Shown piece after piece: positions 45,271-56,779 of a stretch of 64,000 nt of DNA. Source of the stretch: Crambe crambe (lineage: Eukaryota; Porifera; Demospongiae; Poecilosclerida; Crambeidae); assembly GCA_963924555.1 (NCBI GenBank), contig OZ004581.1:1054001-1118000 (forward strand). Direction: 5' to 3'. The notes below the pieces were generated by a model. The model was given only the letters and a program-made list of their open reading frames with translations, did no database searches and was not told the DNA's origin. A program made the position numbers and the translations under genes. The first letter of the stretch is position 1, and each line of letters starts with the position of its first letter.

Positions 45271-45770
45271 TCAACACAATATAAATGTGTATAAGCCGTT
45301 TATCAACCTAAATTATTCCAGACTTCTTCTGTATAGGACTATTCCTAAATATAGCATTTGTAATGGTAAACCATGGCATTGGAAGAAAAAAGCACAATTG
45401 TAAAAGAGGAGATTGCAGTTATAAGAGCTTGGGTGGAGGTTCTAGCTGCATCATGTCATTTTATGCTGTTAGAATCTGGTGACCAAAGCTTGCAATTTGT
45501 TGTGGAGTTAGTGGATTTTGTCTTCCTCCTTTGATTGCAGTCATCTTACTCTCCCAACCATCCATAGGTTTAGTCTGGTAGATAAACTATTATTATATAA
45601 AACTTGTACTAGCTACAGAATTAATTCCAACCTACCCATACGTGACATCCCTGAGGGAGCCCTCTTCGGTAGAGCATGGAGACCAGGTGATGTCCATTCA
45701 CCTTCTTATACTTAGCTACACTCCACCAGTGGAAGGAGGAAGGGACACTGTACAATATCAGTGCAAGCAA

Positions 45771-46070
45771 TGTTGAGTCCCGACTCAGATTCAGCTATAG
45801 ATTCACATACTTACTAACATGCCATTTTGACAAATTTTTTTTCTAAGGCCATACCAATAAGATTTTGTTGCTCGGGCCCTACTGACCCACTAAAACCCCC
45901 AGCAGCTGTTTGTTGTACACCTGGCACAGGCTAGCTCGCTAGCTCAGCTCATTATTTTCAGGAGTGAATTAAAATAAAAACTACTTTAAAAAAAATAATT
46001 AAAGATGGAAATAAACCACAATCCAGAGATTCAGTTAATAACTTTCCATGTTTGGAAATTGCTATCACAG
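45771..46070. other. Intergenic, no gene seen
   Basis: AT-rich, unrecognised, between PXK-like fragment B and the next HGSNAT remains. Confidence 0.4.
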
Positions 46071-47728
46071 GCTGCTATTGGTCCTCACAGAAATCCTCTT
46101 CTACCAAAAGAAAAATGTAAGCTATATGTTAATACAGTGGGGAAACCCCTGGATTAATTAGCTTACTTAATCAGCCATTTCTCCAATGAAATTGTTCTTA
46201 ACTTCTGTCATGTGTTCTATAATGGTTGGACTATCTTCACACCAAATATCAGCCCCCAAGGCTACTAGTAATCATCATGATCATGATAGTACATCATAAA
46301 TAGAATCATGTTCATAGAAAATCATATTTTCTATAGAAAATATGATATATATCATGTTTATATATCATATCCAGCTGTATATACTATAATAATAACTAAT
46401 TTTTATTTTATTTATTTATTATTAATTTTTATTTTTATGTGACTAATTCCAATAATAATGTATATACTAGCTGTAGTGATTTTCCATCAGGAACAACTTA
46501 GGTTGACTAGCCATTGCCATAATGAACTATTAGTGACCTACAACAAGTCAGACATTTATTTCATGATATCCACACCATGTTTGCAGCATCTGTACAGACT
46601 GGACTTGAAATATCATGTTTATTCTGTATGTAATAGATCATGATTCACATGATCTATTACATACAGTTCACTCTGTGGAATCCACTGAAGGACGTCACTA
46701 ACAATTGGGTGCAGTGGATGATGGTATTGCTGTTGGAGGCTCTGTGGTTAATGCTTACTTTCCTAGTAACAGCCAAGGGATGTCCTAGGTATGTGTGTAT
46801 GTGCCATTGATAATTTTAACATTTAGCTATGCCTTAATTTTGCGACGCCATGAAAATTTAACCCTACAAAAAAAATTTCTCGCAAATACATTATGTTATT
46901 TTGCCCCACAATATTATTATCCTTGGGCTTGGTAAAGGGTTGATAAAGGGTTGGTATTTCCCCTGGGACTTCCCCTATGACATTATTAAGTCAATGCCAT
47001 TGCAATTGTTTTTTTGTACACCTTCAACTTCTAACTTGACATGCAGGGGCCTGGGGGCATTTACAACCACATCACAGCTCCCCTGCTGCAAAAGTCAGGT
47101 GACAAGGAATAAATTTCCAACAAAAAGTACTATTATTGCTATCACTTTTGTGGAAAAATATACAGAGCAAAGAGCAACCAACAGATATTGTGAATGGCCA
47201 GTTGTCTATTTTTGTTACTACCTTTGTGTACAGAGAAAACCAGCACTTATTACTTTTGTGGCTGATCAAACTAATTATTTCCAACAAAAGTACTACTATT
47301 GTTACTACTTTGTGGAAAAATATGAATGGGTGAAGCTGTTGTTATTATTAAAAGTCTGTTGCTTACTAACATTGCCAAATCCAAAACCATTCCCAAGTAG
47401 TGTAAATCTTGGTTTTGCTGTTCTGGATTTCATGTTGCAGATCACTGCAATCTGCTGTAGTGATTTTCCATCAGGAACAATTTAGGTTGACTAGCCATTG
47501 CCATAATGAACTATTAGTGACCTACAACAAGTCAGACATTTATTTCATGATATCCACACCATGTTTGCAGCATCTGTACAGACTGGACTTGAACTATGAC
47601 CCTGAGGGGGTCCTTGGCTCCCTCAATATTCAATCGTGTTGTGTTATTTTGGAGTTCAAGCAGGCAGAACTCTCCTCCGAAAACATCTCTCAGTCTTTAT
47701 CAGATTCATCATATGGGAACTCTCATTG
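46071..47728 (+). pseudogene. HGSNAT copy 5, partial
   Basis: End of exon 9 (46071-46117), an exon-12 start scrap (46586-46610), intact exon 10 (46667-46788), a shrunken exon 11 (47047-47095) and exon 12 with a 3-base gain and 10-base loss, hence frameshifted (47571-47728). All are in copy-2-type intron sequence. Exon 11 has lost its central half, including [13 protein letters not shown]. Confidence 0.9.
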
Positions 47729-47739
47729 GTAAGGGAGTA

Positions 47740-49289
47740 CAGTAAAACCTCCGGACAACAGCCAAGTTCTGGACAGGTTTTTTGACCTTTGTAGAGAGGT
47801 AGGTTCTTCTAGGAATGTTGTAGAGAGTTTGGTTGCTTTTAGGAGTCCCCTCCTTGATTCAATCCAGTCTGCACTGGGGGAGCTTAAAAAAATATATTAC
47901 CCCCTTATGTTATTGAGGTAATAAATACCACATCATCAAAATTAATGGAGTACGTATATACCCACAAGAGTCTGCACTGGGGGAGCTTAATTGTTGTAAG
48001 GCAGCAACATTTCATTACTATAATAGTACCATACATATGCTGGTTGTATAATCATTAAGCTTATTTAAGAATAATAGTGGGAATAATTGGTGCATTTAAG
48101 GGAATAATTGGTGCATTTGAGGGAATAATAGGTAGTATTTTGGAGCATTGTGGAATAGAATAACTGGAGAAATCTTGAGCATTGTTGTGCTCCACTTTCA
48201 CATGTATCATGAGCTCACCACAGTCAGGGTTAGTATGAAATCATATGTGGTGAGGCAGATAACCTGCCGATAATACTACTCCCGAAGATGCCAAAATACC
48301 AACTAAAAAGCTACATTCAAGAGCTGCCAATAAAGCAGTACAAATCTATGCCTAATCCCTAATATTCGATACTTCAATGCTAGCAATAACAGGCAAGACA
48401 CACTGCTTGATTAATAGGCAATTTATGGTAATTTATCCAATGGTGCATGGCAGTTTAATGAGCCATATGCAATGGAGTGTATAACAGTTTAGTCTCTCTG
48501 AGTCTCAATCCTGGTTCAGACTTTCTCTAAAAAAAATTGCCATGGTTTCATTTTCGAGCCCAGCACCATTATAAATAATACCAGCACATTCTCACAGTGT
48601 TGCTCAACATGTAGTACTTGTTAATAATATTCATAATCCTGTTAGCTAATGGTATTCATGGTAAACAAGAGATTGTTATTATTGCTCAAGCAATTTTGAA
48701 TAAGCAACAAAAACAAGAGAAGGTTGTAACCTCCAATAGCAAAATTTTGAGGGGCTGTGGCTATAGCTTGCTTGCTGCACACATATCACCTAAAATAGCC
48801 TCCCTCCCTCTCTCATCCAATTTGAGCAAGTGAAGGACAGGAAACAAGGCATTAAGTCACATTGGCCTTCTGGGTTTAATATCCAGTGGAATCACAATTA
48901 CGCAACTGACCATTTCAGGAGGATCTTGGGGACAGCATGAATAGCTTCAGCATATGTTGCTTCGCATAATGAATTCATGGCTAGCTATTATGTAGCTATC
49001 ATAGACCTGCAGTACAAAAAAAAAATCTCATGAGAAAGGCCTAGGTACAAGACTAGCAGGTTCAAACAATATTGATAAGTATTTTTACTGAAATTTGGCC
49101 AAAAATACTAAAAATGAGAGCACTTTATTATTATACTGAAATCAAAGTTCACAGGTACGTTGGAGTATGTCTCTTTACAAATTAAAATAGCAAATGGACC
49201 TTGAGTTTGTAGTGATACAAATATGAACGAGAGTTATTGTCCTTTAATGATTATTCCAGCGTAGAGTGGAGTATTTCTAGTGCTGATAC
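47740..49289. other. HGSNAT intron remains, no exon
   Basis: Contains copy-2 intron-12/13 sequence with the element scrap at 48059-48181. Exon 13 is missing: only its very end (aatttatgg-taattt) is present at 48419-48430. No gene. Confidence 0.7.
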
Positions 49290-49527
49290 TTGCCACTTTG
49301 GCATCTACAACCAAGAACAGAACCATCTGATTTTCCTCACAGCTAACCTTGTTGCAGTGTCCATTATGGATGCTAATCTAATCCACTTTTATTATCCATT
49401 CTATCCCATACCTGCAGACCATCTGATTTTCCTCACAGCTAACCTTGTTGCAGTGTCCATTATGGATGCTAATCTAATCCACTTTTATTATCCATTCTAT
49501 CCCATACCTGCAGAGTTAGCTAAGTGA
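49290..49527 (+). pseudogene. Duplicated HGSNAT exon-15 fragment
   Basis: Frame reads FGIYNQEQNHLIFLTANLVA, a piece of the last exon, followed by VSIMDANLIHFYYPFYPIPA. The block DHLIFLTANLVAVSIMDANL... is then repeated once in tandem with a unit of 117 bases and ends at a stop at 49525-49527. Confidence 0.85.
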
Positions 49528-51266
49528 TGATGTATAAATGAAGCACCATGACCTTCAAGGATCATGATCACACTAGCAGCTAGCTATATCGAAACTAAGT
49601 GGGTGAAGGATAAAGTGGGCATGGCAATTCCACACACAGGCACACTGGGCCTAGCTATAACATAACAATAAGAATTTATCTGATGCATGGCAGTTGCACT
49701 GGCTTGCTACAAAGATGTAGCAAAACTTTAAAATTTGCTACATCTTTGTACTAGGAAGTACACAATAATGATATGGTCCAAGATCTTTTTCTTTTATATA
49801 CAAGTAGCTAGTTACCACTAAAGAAAAGGGATTTAAGTCCACTTATAAAATTGAAAAAGGAAGGCTATAATATGGCTAATTGGAGGAAGGAATAGTGCTA
49901 GTTAATTATAATTATTATTCACACCTGCAGTACTTCATTTCGAATAAGGACAATTTCCAATTCACAGTGAGGTGTTACTTCTCAATGATAGCTAAAGAAC
50001 AATATTCACATTTAGTGGTATATAAAAAATATGGAGATTATGTCTAGAGTTAATATTATTGTTTAGTCAGTAAATTCAATATCACTATAATATTGTATTT
50101 TAAATTTACACAACTATGTAGCTAACCCATTTATAAATAAATAATTTAGCATAAATATATAGCTGCTGTACATATGGTGTCATAATTATGTACTGAAAAG
50201 GAAGGTAAAGGATCATCAATCATCTAGGGTATGTACCTTATCAAGGGACCAAACATTAATTTTTGTGCAATGGAGTATTATGGCTTCCATCAACGTATCT
50301 ATATAATTGACAACCAACCTGAAATCCACGGTAACCTCAAGTTATGTGACCATTCAGTACAAAACAGCTGATTCTCAGAAATGGGGATTGCTAATGGGGA
50401 TAGGTGATCTGCAGTACAATGCATGCCTTGTTATGGTGGTGGATTTATTTTTTGCACTTGTATATTATAGTGAAAAGAGAAAAAATTAAATTTTGATTTG
50501 TAATAGCTATCATGAGGTGACTCTTGGAGAACACCACATCTACAACTCCCCTACTACTGCAAAGGTAATAGCTAATATAAGAGCGGTCAGGTTCCAAAGA
50601 ATAAATTTCTAACAAAAAGTACTATTGTTAATTACCTTTTTGGAAAAATATACAGAGCCACTAACAAACTCTGAACAACTTGAGATTTCTAACTACTACT
50701 GTTACTACCTTTGTGAAAAAATATGAATGGGTATGGTTGAAGCTGTAGTTGTATAATCTGTTGTCACTTGTGGTTGATACTCATATGCAAGTAATGATGC
50801 TATTGGAGATTGTATTTAGCTATACATACATATGGATGATAATTGCTAATAAAGTTATTTTACTTTTATATTGACCTAAATGCATGTCTTTGAGTTCTGG
50901 CAATCCTAAAAAGTGCCAGGAAATAGCTAAATGGGCACCCTTATTTTAGGGGGAAATGTCACATTTGAGTTCAAAATTTGAACTTTGACCTCTCACGGTC
51001 AAATCCAACATCTGAAAATAAACTCTATGGTATGAACTAACTATGCTAGAAATTTCATGCTTTAGTCACAAAATGCACAATTTTTTGCTATGCTATATCT
51101 GGTATCTGGTATCTGAAATGCTTCCCTGACCCCTGTATCATAGCTGCCTTCCTTGTCATCATTTTGAGAAGTCAAAGGTCCCCCAACTGGAAGGCCATAT
51201 TTTTTACCTTGTACACATGGTTGTTCACTACATAGAATATAATGAATTAACCCTAAGTATAACTGA
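49528..51266. other. Intergenic with an HGSNAT exon-11 scrap at 50515-50562
   Basis: AT-rich. The scrap gaggtgactcttggagaaca-ccacatctac matches the end of exon 11, with exon-11/12 intron sequence after it. Nothing else recognised. Confidence 0.6.
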
Positions 51267-51689
51267 TTAGTGCTGGTCACATGACTTGTGACCAATCAGA
51301 TTCTCTGAAAAGTGTGCTTTAAATCTCATAAAGCACACTTTCATGTGCACTAAATATTTAGTGCACACTTGAGAAATTGTGCTGAAGGTACATAGGAGCC
51401 TAGTGGAAGATCCACTAGGACTATGACCTTCCAGCCTCAGTCCCTAGTGCTTACAGTAAGTCTATGTCTGAATGTCTCCTTTTATAGACTTTAGCATTTC
51501 ACTTTTTACATTGGGTTTCAAACAGGAAAACCTCAGGAATTTACCTCATTTATTTTTTTGAATATCATTAAATTAGAGCATTCTTACTGAACCAAAGTGT
51601 GTCAGAGCTTGCTAGGTACTAGGGCTAGCTAGGGTTCTGTAAGGACCAACTGGAATTTGATTGGTCACAAGTCATGTGACCAGCACTAA
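51267..51689. mobile_element. 423-bp element with perfect 32-base terminal inverted repeats
   Basis: Ends ttagtgctggtcacatgact... and ...agtcatgtgaccagcactaa are perfect reverse complements over 32 bases. A smaller inner hairpin (aagtgtgctttaaatctcat-aaagcacactt) lies near the left end. No transposase ORF; non-autonomous. Directly right of it (51700-51800) is another inverted repeat, cactcttttctagctc / gagctagaaaagagtg. Confidence 0.92.
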
Positions 51690-52082
51690 AATGTTTAGAT
51701 CACTCTTTTCTAGCTCCATGTGTTTTAATGCATGGTGCACTCGAATGATGCTATAATGCTCGTGCAGGTGCATTAAAACACTTAGAGCTAGAAAAGAGTG
51801 AACTAAATATTACTTAAATCATTTTCTATCTGCTAGACTGCATGCATTCTTTTGCCACATACATAACTGTTTTAATTAATGCCCTCCTTTTCTTCCTCCT
51901 TCTATGCTTGAGAGGGAGGGACTGGGAGTCAGTTTTATCAGAGTAATTGTATACACATGGATATACCTCCTTTAGTACAGACCACAGGAGTATTGTCTTT
52001 GGCTGGCAATCGCTATCTGCAAACACACACTCTTCAAAATGTGGGTTATGATAACATCATCAGGTATGTAAACACCCACAAG

Positions 52083-52502
52083 TAGGCCTAGGTAGATTGG
52101 GACATCCTGGAATCAAGCATAATGCCAGAATAATGGGGCATATTTTGAGCATAATGAGAATAATTGGAGCTTCTGCAATTGATCATGATTATTAAGATGT
52201 AAAAATAAGGTAGTGGGACGGGATGCATCTCATTTATGGCCATAACACGTACTTTATTGCATGATCATCATAATCACAGGCACCGACTGCTGATGATGAT
52301 ATTCATGACCAATTGCACCTAATGAATAACAGAATAACAATTTATTCACCAATCATTAGCTTAGCTATTTAATAATAATAGTGGGAATAATTGGTGTATT
52401 TTAGGGAATAATTGGTGCATTTGAGGGAATAATAGGTAGCATTTTGGAGCATTGTGGAATAGAATAACTGGAGAAATCTTGAGCATAATCTACCTAAGCC
52501 TA
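52083..52502. mobile_element. Second copy of the taggcttaggtagattatgc element
   Basis: Left end taggcctaggtagatt, right end gcataatctacctaagccta, with the same tandem ggaataattggtg interior as the copy at 40685-41127. It sits just upstream of the isolated HGSNAT exon 15. Confidence 0.85.
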
Positions 52503-52762
52503 CCCACAAGATCCAATCCCCAGTGCATTTTTACCCATGCCTGTTGTGCTCCACTCTCATGGACTGCTGTTACCTCTGGCTACCTCGCCACAGTCACAAA
52601 TGGGGTGTTAGTTCTATGAAACTGGCAATATCTCCAGGGCCCATGAGGCAGTAACCACAATCATTATAGCTACGATAAGATTGCTATACCTCTAATATTT
52701 GATCACTTCAAACAATTTCAATGAGTCATTTTATAACCACAATATTCTTGAACTTTTTACAG

Positions 52763-52932
52763 GAATGAACTCCATCATAGTGTATGTCGGGCATGAGCTG
52801 TTGGGTGGTTACTTCCCCTTTGGTGTCGAACAAAGCCATCTGACTTTCCTCATGGCTAACCTTGTCGTAGTGTTCATATGGATGCTCATCTCTTACTATT
52901 GGTTCTCCATTGGTATCTTTGTTAAAATCTAA
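52763..52932 (+). pseudogene. Free-standing HGSNAT last exon, still open
   Basis: Acceptor tttttacag, then GMNSIIVYVGHELLGGYFPF, an in-frame 9-base deletion (VYNQEQ reduced to VEQ), and the final helix ISYYWFSIGIFVKI with stop. It is 170 bases against 179 in copy 2, frame intact. No exon 13 or 14 lies between it and copy 5, so no complete gene can use it here. Confidence 0.88.
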
Positions 52933-53187
52933 TGTTTCATTAATAATTTAAACAGATTGTACAAAGGATGTACCACTGACAACACTATCAAAAAGTTACC
53001 TTAATGCTCTCTGAATAAGTAACTAATTAATTAGCTAACCCTATGGTGGTTACAGGTATGCAGAACTTGAAGGTCCTGTTACCAGATTTTCTGCAGGAAC
53101 ATTATCAGTGAATATAATACCATCAAATAACTTCCCATGCAACTGAATGATTATTTGAGAAATTCATTGACTCAAGAGGCTGTGATT

Positions 53188-53282
53188 AAGATAACTACTT
53201 GTAGGCTGTGATTAAGATAATTACTTGTAGGCTGTGATTAAGATAACTACTTGTAGGCTGTGATTAAGATAACTACTTGTAG
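53188..53282. repeat. 27-base tandem repeat (aggctgtgattaagataact)
   Basis: About four near-perfect copies of aggctgtgattaagataact-acttgt. The remaining sequence of 52933-53616 holds no gene I recognise. Confidence 0.9.
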
Positions 53283-53616
53283 TATAGAGGTCACTTCCGA
53301 CATGAATTATTGGGTTCCCGGTGGTATCCAAAGTTTGTCATCATGGATTTAGCTATCTATGAGGTGGGATTCATGTTCAGTCAGCATGGATTTATTAAAT
53401 CACTGTTATTTTCAAACCATTGCTATGCTGTAAAAATATAGCATAGCTACTGGAAATTTCCATTATAATTATAGCTAGCTAGTGACAAAAATAATACAAT
53501 AATACAAATCATGACAATTTAAAAAACAAACAAACTATTATACAAGAAAGGCAACTCTATAAGGAACCACATAACACAGTGCAGAATTCAATGCCATCAG
53601 CTGAAATGTAAAGTTT

Positions 53617-53937
53617 TCAGTGGAAAGTTAAACTGATGTTCATTTTGTGCAGCCCAGCCATTTCGCTAATTTTTCCCCCGCGTGAAACAGATGGATCGGA
53701 TTCTTCCACAGCTACAGAAGATGTTGCAGTGATTTCTCGGATCTCAGTACTGCAGCAACTGCACCTCCGATCTGCAGCTGCATTCACCACCTTTCTGTAG
53801 ACGTAAGCTGTACATGATGACGAATCGCTAGACGTTGCCGAGTGACAGTGATAAACATCGTCGCCAGCGACAAATACTCTATTATAAACTGTAGTTGCAC
53901 CCCGAGAAACCTCAGGAGTGGAGAAGGAAGAGTCCAT
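53617..53937 (-). CDS. Small Cys-containing protein of unknown function, copy B
   Basis: 106-residue frame convergent with the isolated HGSNAT last exon (684 bases apart). Reads MDSSFSTPEVSRGATTVYN, DDVYHCHSATSSDSSS, TAYVYRKVVNAAADRRCSCC, EESDPSVSRGGKISEMAGLH. It shares with copy A the start MD-SSF-TPEVS, YHCHSATSS, YVYRK, CSCC and ESDPSVSRG; insertions relative to A are all whole codons. Upstream of the Met the frame is open for only 12 codons. The sequence context and the orientation relative to exon 15 match copy A, so the pair moved with HGSNAT duplications. Function unknown; no membrane segment. Confidence 0.6.
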   Translation of the reverse strand: MDSSFSTPEVSRGATTVYNRVFVAGDDVYHCHSATSSDSSSCTAYVYRKVVNAAADRRCSCCSTEIREITATSSVAVEESDPSVSRGGKISEMAGLHKMNISLTFH

Positions 53938-54858
53938 TTGAAGATAAGCTTGAGCTTGAGCTTTTGTGAATTAAATTCTTGTTCGTTTGTACTGTTTCGC
54001 TTGCAGCTTGTGTTTTTAAAGCCGCAGGCTATGAATACCATCAGTGTTAATCAATGATAGAGAATGCACCGGAAGTCAATAATATCTGTGCTTTATTTTA
54101 TGAAAGGTTTACTCAAGAAGGTAATGATGCATGCTTATATGGCAGCAAAGAAGTCAGAAATTGTGTTTGATCATGCATGCACACACTTCATTGGAAAAGT
54201 TTGATTTTTGATATCAGATAATATTATATACCTATTGAGCCAGTGCATGTCTTACACTGAACAGGAGAAATGGTTTTTGATTGCAATTAGTATTTTCATC
54301 AGCCATGATTTCATGCACCGAGAATTGATTTAAAAAGGTCTAGTATTATTTATCAAGAGGAGGGTGAAGAAGTTGTTAAAAAATTTCATATAAAAAGATT
54401 TCAGAAGTCATGATAGCCAAAAGTGGAGAGTAACCAGCACATCAACACACCTGCTTCTTTAAGGAATAAAGAAGCAGGAAATAACCACAGTGGGAAAGTG
54501 ACTATATTTTCTCCTGTGTCCGCCTGCCATCAGCAAAATTATTTGCTTTGTTTTGTTTTGTTTAATTTGCTAAACAACAGAAATGGTTATGATACAAAAA
54601 GTCTACTGACAACCCCAATGGTGTGTAAACCCATGCAGTATTATTAAAAACTTTCTGGAATCTCATCAGTCTTTGGTCTACACGAACCTCATCCCTATTT
54701 CTAATCGGATCCTAATCCACACTGTCAAAATCAAAATGTGCCAAGACTCTCTAAAGTAGTGTCACAAAGTCAACTGGGTGCATTTTCATGGCTTCTGTTT
54801 CTGTTATCCCTGAATATTGCAGTTCTTGATGGTCTAATTTGTGTCATTGTTTGTGCAG
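53938..54858. other. Intergenic, no gene seen
   Basis: AT-rich. A weak plus-strand frame from 54738 contains a hydrophobic stretch (FSWLLFLLSLNIAVLDGLIC) running into the acceptor at 54858 but in a different frame from the following exon, so I do not call it. Confidence 0.45.
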
Positions 54859-55318
54859 GGTATGAAGACTCATGGTGCTCAGATTCCCCCAGACCTTCAT
54901 CCACCCAAACTAATAGAGCAGTTGACCAGAGTCATCCAGAGAGCCAAGGAATTAGGTAAAATCCCTGTACCCATGGAGGCCAAGGCAAAATTATGTAGGC
55001 CTGACCAAGAGGCTAGTGATGCTGTATACTCTTTTAAGACATGGTCTTCTAAAGCACTTTTTTTCTTAGTCTTTGGATGAGCCTTTATCGGGAGTGATAG
55101 ACGAAGGAGAGGTAGGACAAGTTTGATAACAATGTGTTGTCCATGTTCACAATTTGCTCAAAATTTTATGCTTTTTAACATTTTTTGCTCATGGAACCAG
55201 CCTGAGCATTTTCTATAGCCTTCCTGTGGACTCAGTTCTCCTTCACCAGCGTGGTCACCCCACTGCCATTCTCTCCCACCTACACACAATGTGAAGAAGT
55301 GAAGAAGTTTCTCCCCAG
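54859..55318 (+). CDS. Three phase-compatible exons of an unrecognised gene
   Basis: Candidate exons 54859-55023 (GMKTHGAQIPPDLHPPKLIE, QLTRVIQRAKELGKIPVPME, ending RPDQEASDA; acceptor tgtgcag, donor gtatac), 55070-55111 (SLDEPLSGVIDEGE; acceptor ttcttag, donor gtagga) and 55236-55318 (FSFTSVVTPLPFSPTYTQCE, EVKKFLPR; acceptor actcag, donor gtagaa). The first two junctions are phase 0; the last exon ends in phase 2. The first exon is amphipathic helix-like; the rest is not diagnostic. I recognise no family and found neither start nor end. It may be a gene continuing right or left, or a decayed fragment. Confidence 0.4.
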
Positions 55319-56041
55319 GTAGAATCTTTCCCTTTCTCCCACCCCAGCCCCCTTAGTTTGTGGGTGGATCTGCTCCCCTACTTTCCTCCATTGGTTGGTG
55401 TGGATACCCATATAACCAGTTAGCTAATGACATCAACAGAACCAATTACCAGGTATCACAATACAGTTTGCCCTGCACCCATATGGGGACCAGAGGGGGC
55501 CCGGTACATACATATACTCTAGGCTAGGTGTACAACGTAGTATCTGTTCTCTGCAGTGGCAGGAAGACTTAGTTGTTGTAGCACAATCTACTAATAACAG
55601 CATGGAATCAGTCTTGGCAGACTGTTTGTACTGCTTCAAATCAATACTTACAAATTCAATTATTCCCAATTATGACAGGAGCTGGAATTTATCAAAATGG
55701 TGCATACTTAATTAGCAACTGCACAACAATGTGTCATTTTCATGTAATTATAGCTAAATTTGATTACTCTCAAACCCTATCCTACTGTGGTCCAGAGGAG
55801 TGCCTTTCATTAGCCTTGCTCACTTGATATCATTCATGAAGTCTAATGTTATACAGCAATTCACAGCAGGTGTGAATAATTTCCAGAATTGTTACTAATA
55901 CACATTTTCAGTGTTGTAATAATAGTGTCTTCTACTTTAATTATTTGCATGTCTCCCTATTCCTCTGATTCCCTGCAATATACTTCCTCACTATATTTTT
56001 TAACTAGCACTATAATAGCAATCCACAGGTGCATCTACGTA
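55319..56041. other. Intergenic or intronic, no gene seen
   Basis: No exon recognised; AT-rich with scattered short open frames. Confidence 0.4.
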
Positions 56042-56211
56042 TAGCCTTGTTTACACGGGCGCCCAACCCGGGTTGAGATTCAATCCGGATTCCAATCCAC
56101 CTAATTGATGTGGGTTGGGCTACCCGGATTGGAATCCGGGTTGGTACCATTCACACGCGAAGCGAATCCGGGTCGAATCCGGGTTAGAGCCCCTGTGTAA
56201 ATGGGGCTTAT
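56042..56211. mobile_element. 170-bp GC-rich inverted-repeat element
   Basis: Left end tagccttgtttacacgggcg and right end ctgtgtaaatggggctta are imperfect inverted repeats. The interior repeats aacccgg(g/a)tt and gaatccggg several times in both orientations. Its base composition is unlike its surroundings. Confidence 0.75.
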
Positions 56212-56668
56212 GGGGATATCACAGTTGACAATTCGTGATCCATCATGTATTTTAAAGGTGTCATATTGAATGTCCCTTCCTCTAACTAACTGCACTATTC
56301 CATCCTCTAATTATCCATTCCTCTGATTAGTTGAACTGTGCCTTGCTATAACAGAGGGAGTTAGCTATAGTATTCTGAATTAACAGTTCATAATTGAGTG
56401 GCAGAGGTTGAATGATGCACCGAAGTAGAGGCTGCAACCTCAGCCTAGTATTAGTCATGGGAGTAAAAATGATAGAGATGGTACAACTTTAGCTCTCGTC
56501 ATGGGAGTACAAAACGTTTCAACAGGAGTTAGAGATGACTGCTATCCAATATGCTAAAAGACAACAACCAAAAACAATAGCAAAGAAACAGAGAAAGGGG
56601 ACTTAACCATCCAACATGATAATGCTTCATGTAGGTAATTAAGTTGTTTGAATCCCTGTCTTGAAGAA

Positions 56669-56669
56669 G

Positions 56670-56718
<49 letters not shown>

Positions 56719-56748
56719 GATGATGTTGTTGTTGATGTTGTTGTTGTT
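56669..56748. repeat. (GTT)n microsatellite
   Basis: About 26 gtt units with two gat interruptions. Confidence 0.95.
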
Positions 56749-56779
56749 TCAGTGTGTGATCTAACTGTAAGGTTTCTGC

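Larger units (their letters stand above)
44163..45750 (-). pseudogene. PXK-like kinase-homology gene, fragment B
   Basis: Same exon series as fragment A but better preserved: about 45649-45750 (CPFLLPLVEC, then NGHHLVSMLYRR-like text and GSLRDVTYG), about 45480-45570 (homologous to TPQQIASFGHQILT), and 44163-44343 (AMEYLYGLGFP, GHVHTGNIFVEGDMLTRG, YENTLLGYRISRYNLYSSHG, EEFIDVIMFG). HVHTGNIFVE is the kinase-loop-like segment of PXK relatives, with the catalytic Asp absent. At least two frame slips lie within 44163-44343 and one within the 45.7-kb exon, so it is not translatable as it stands. The tandem exon copies (43636-44122) follow directly. Confidence 0.65.
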
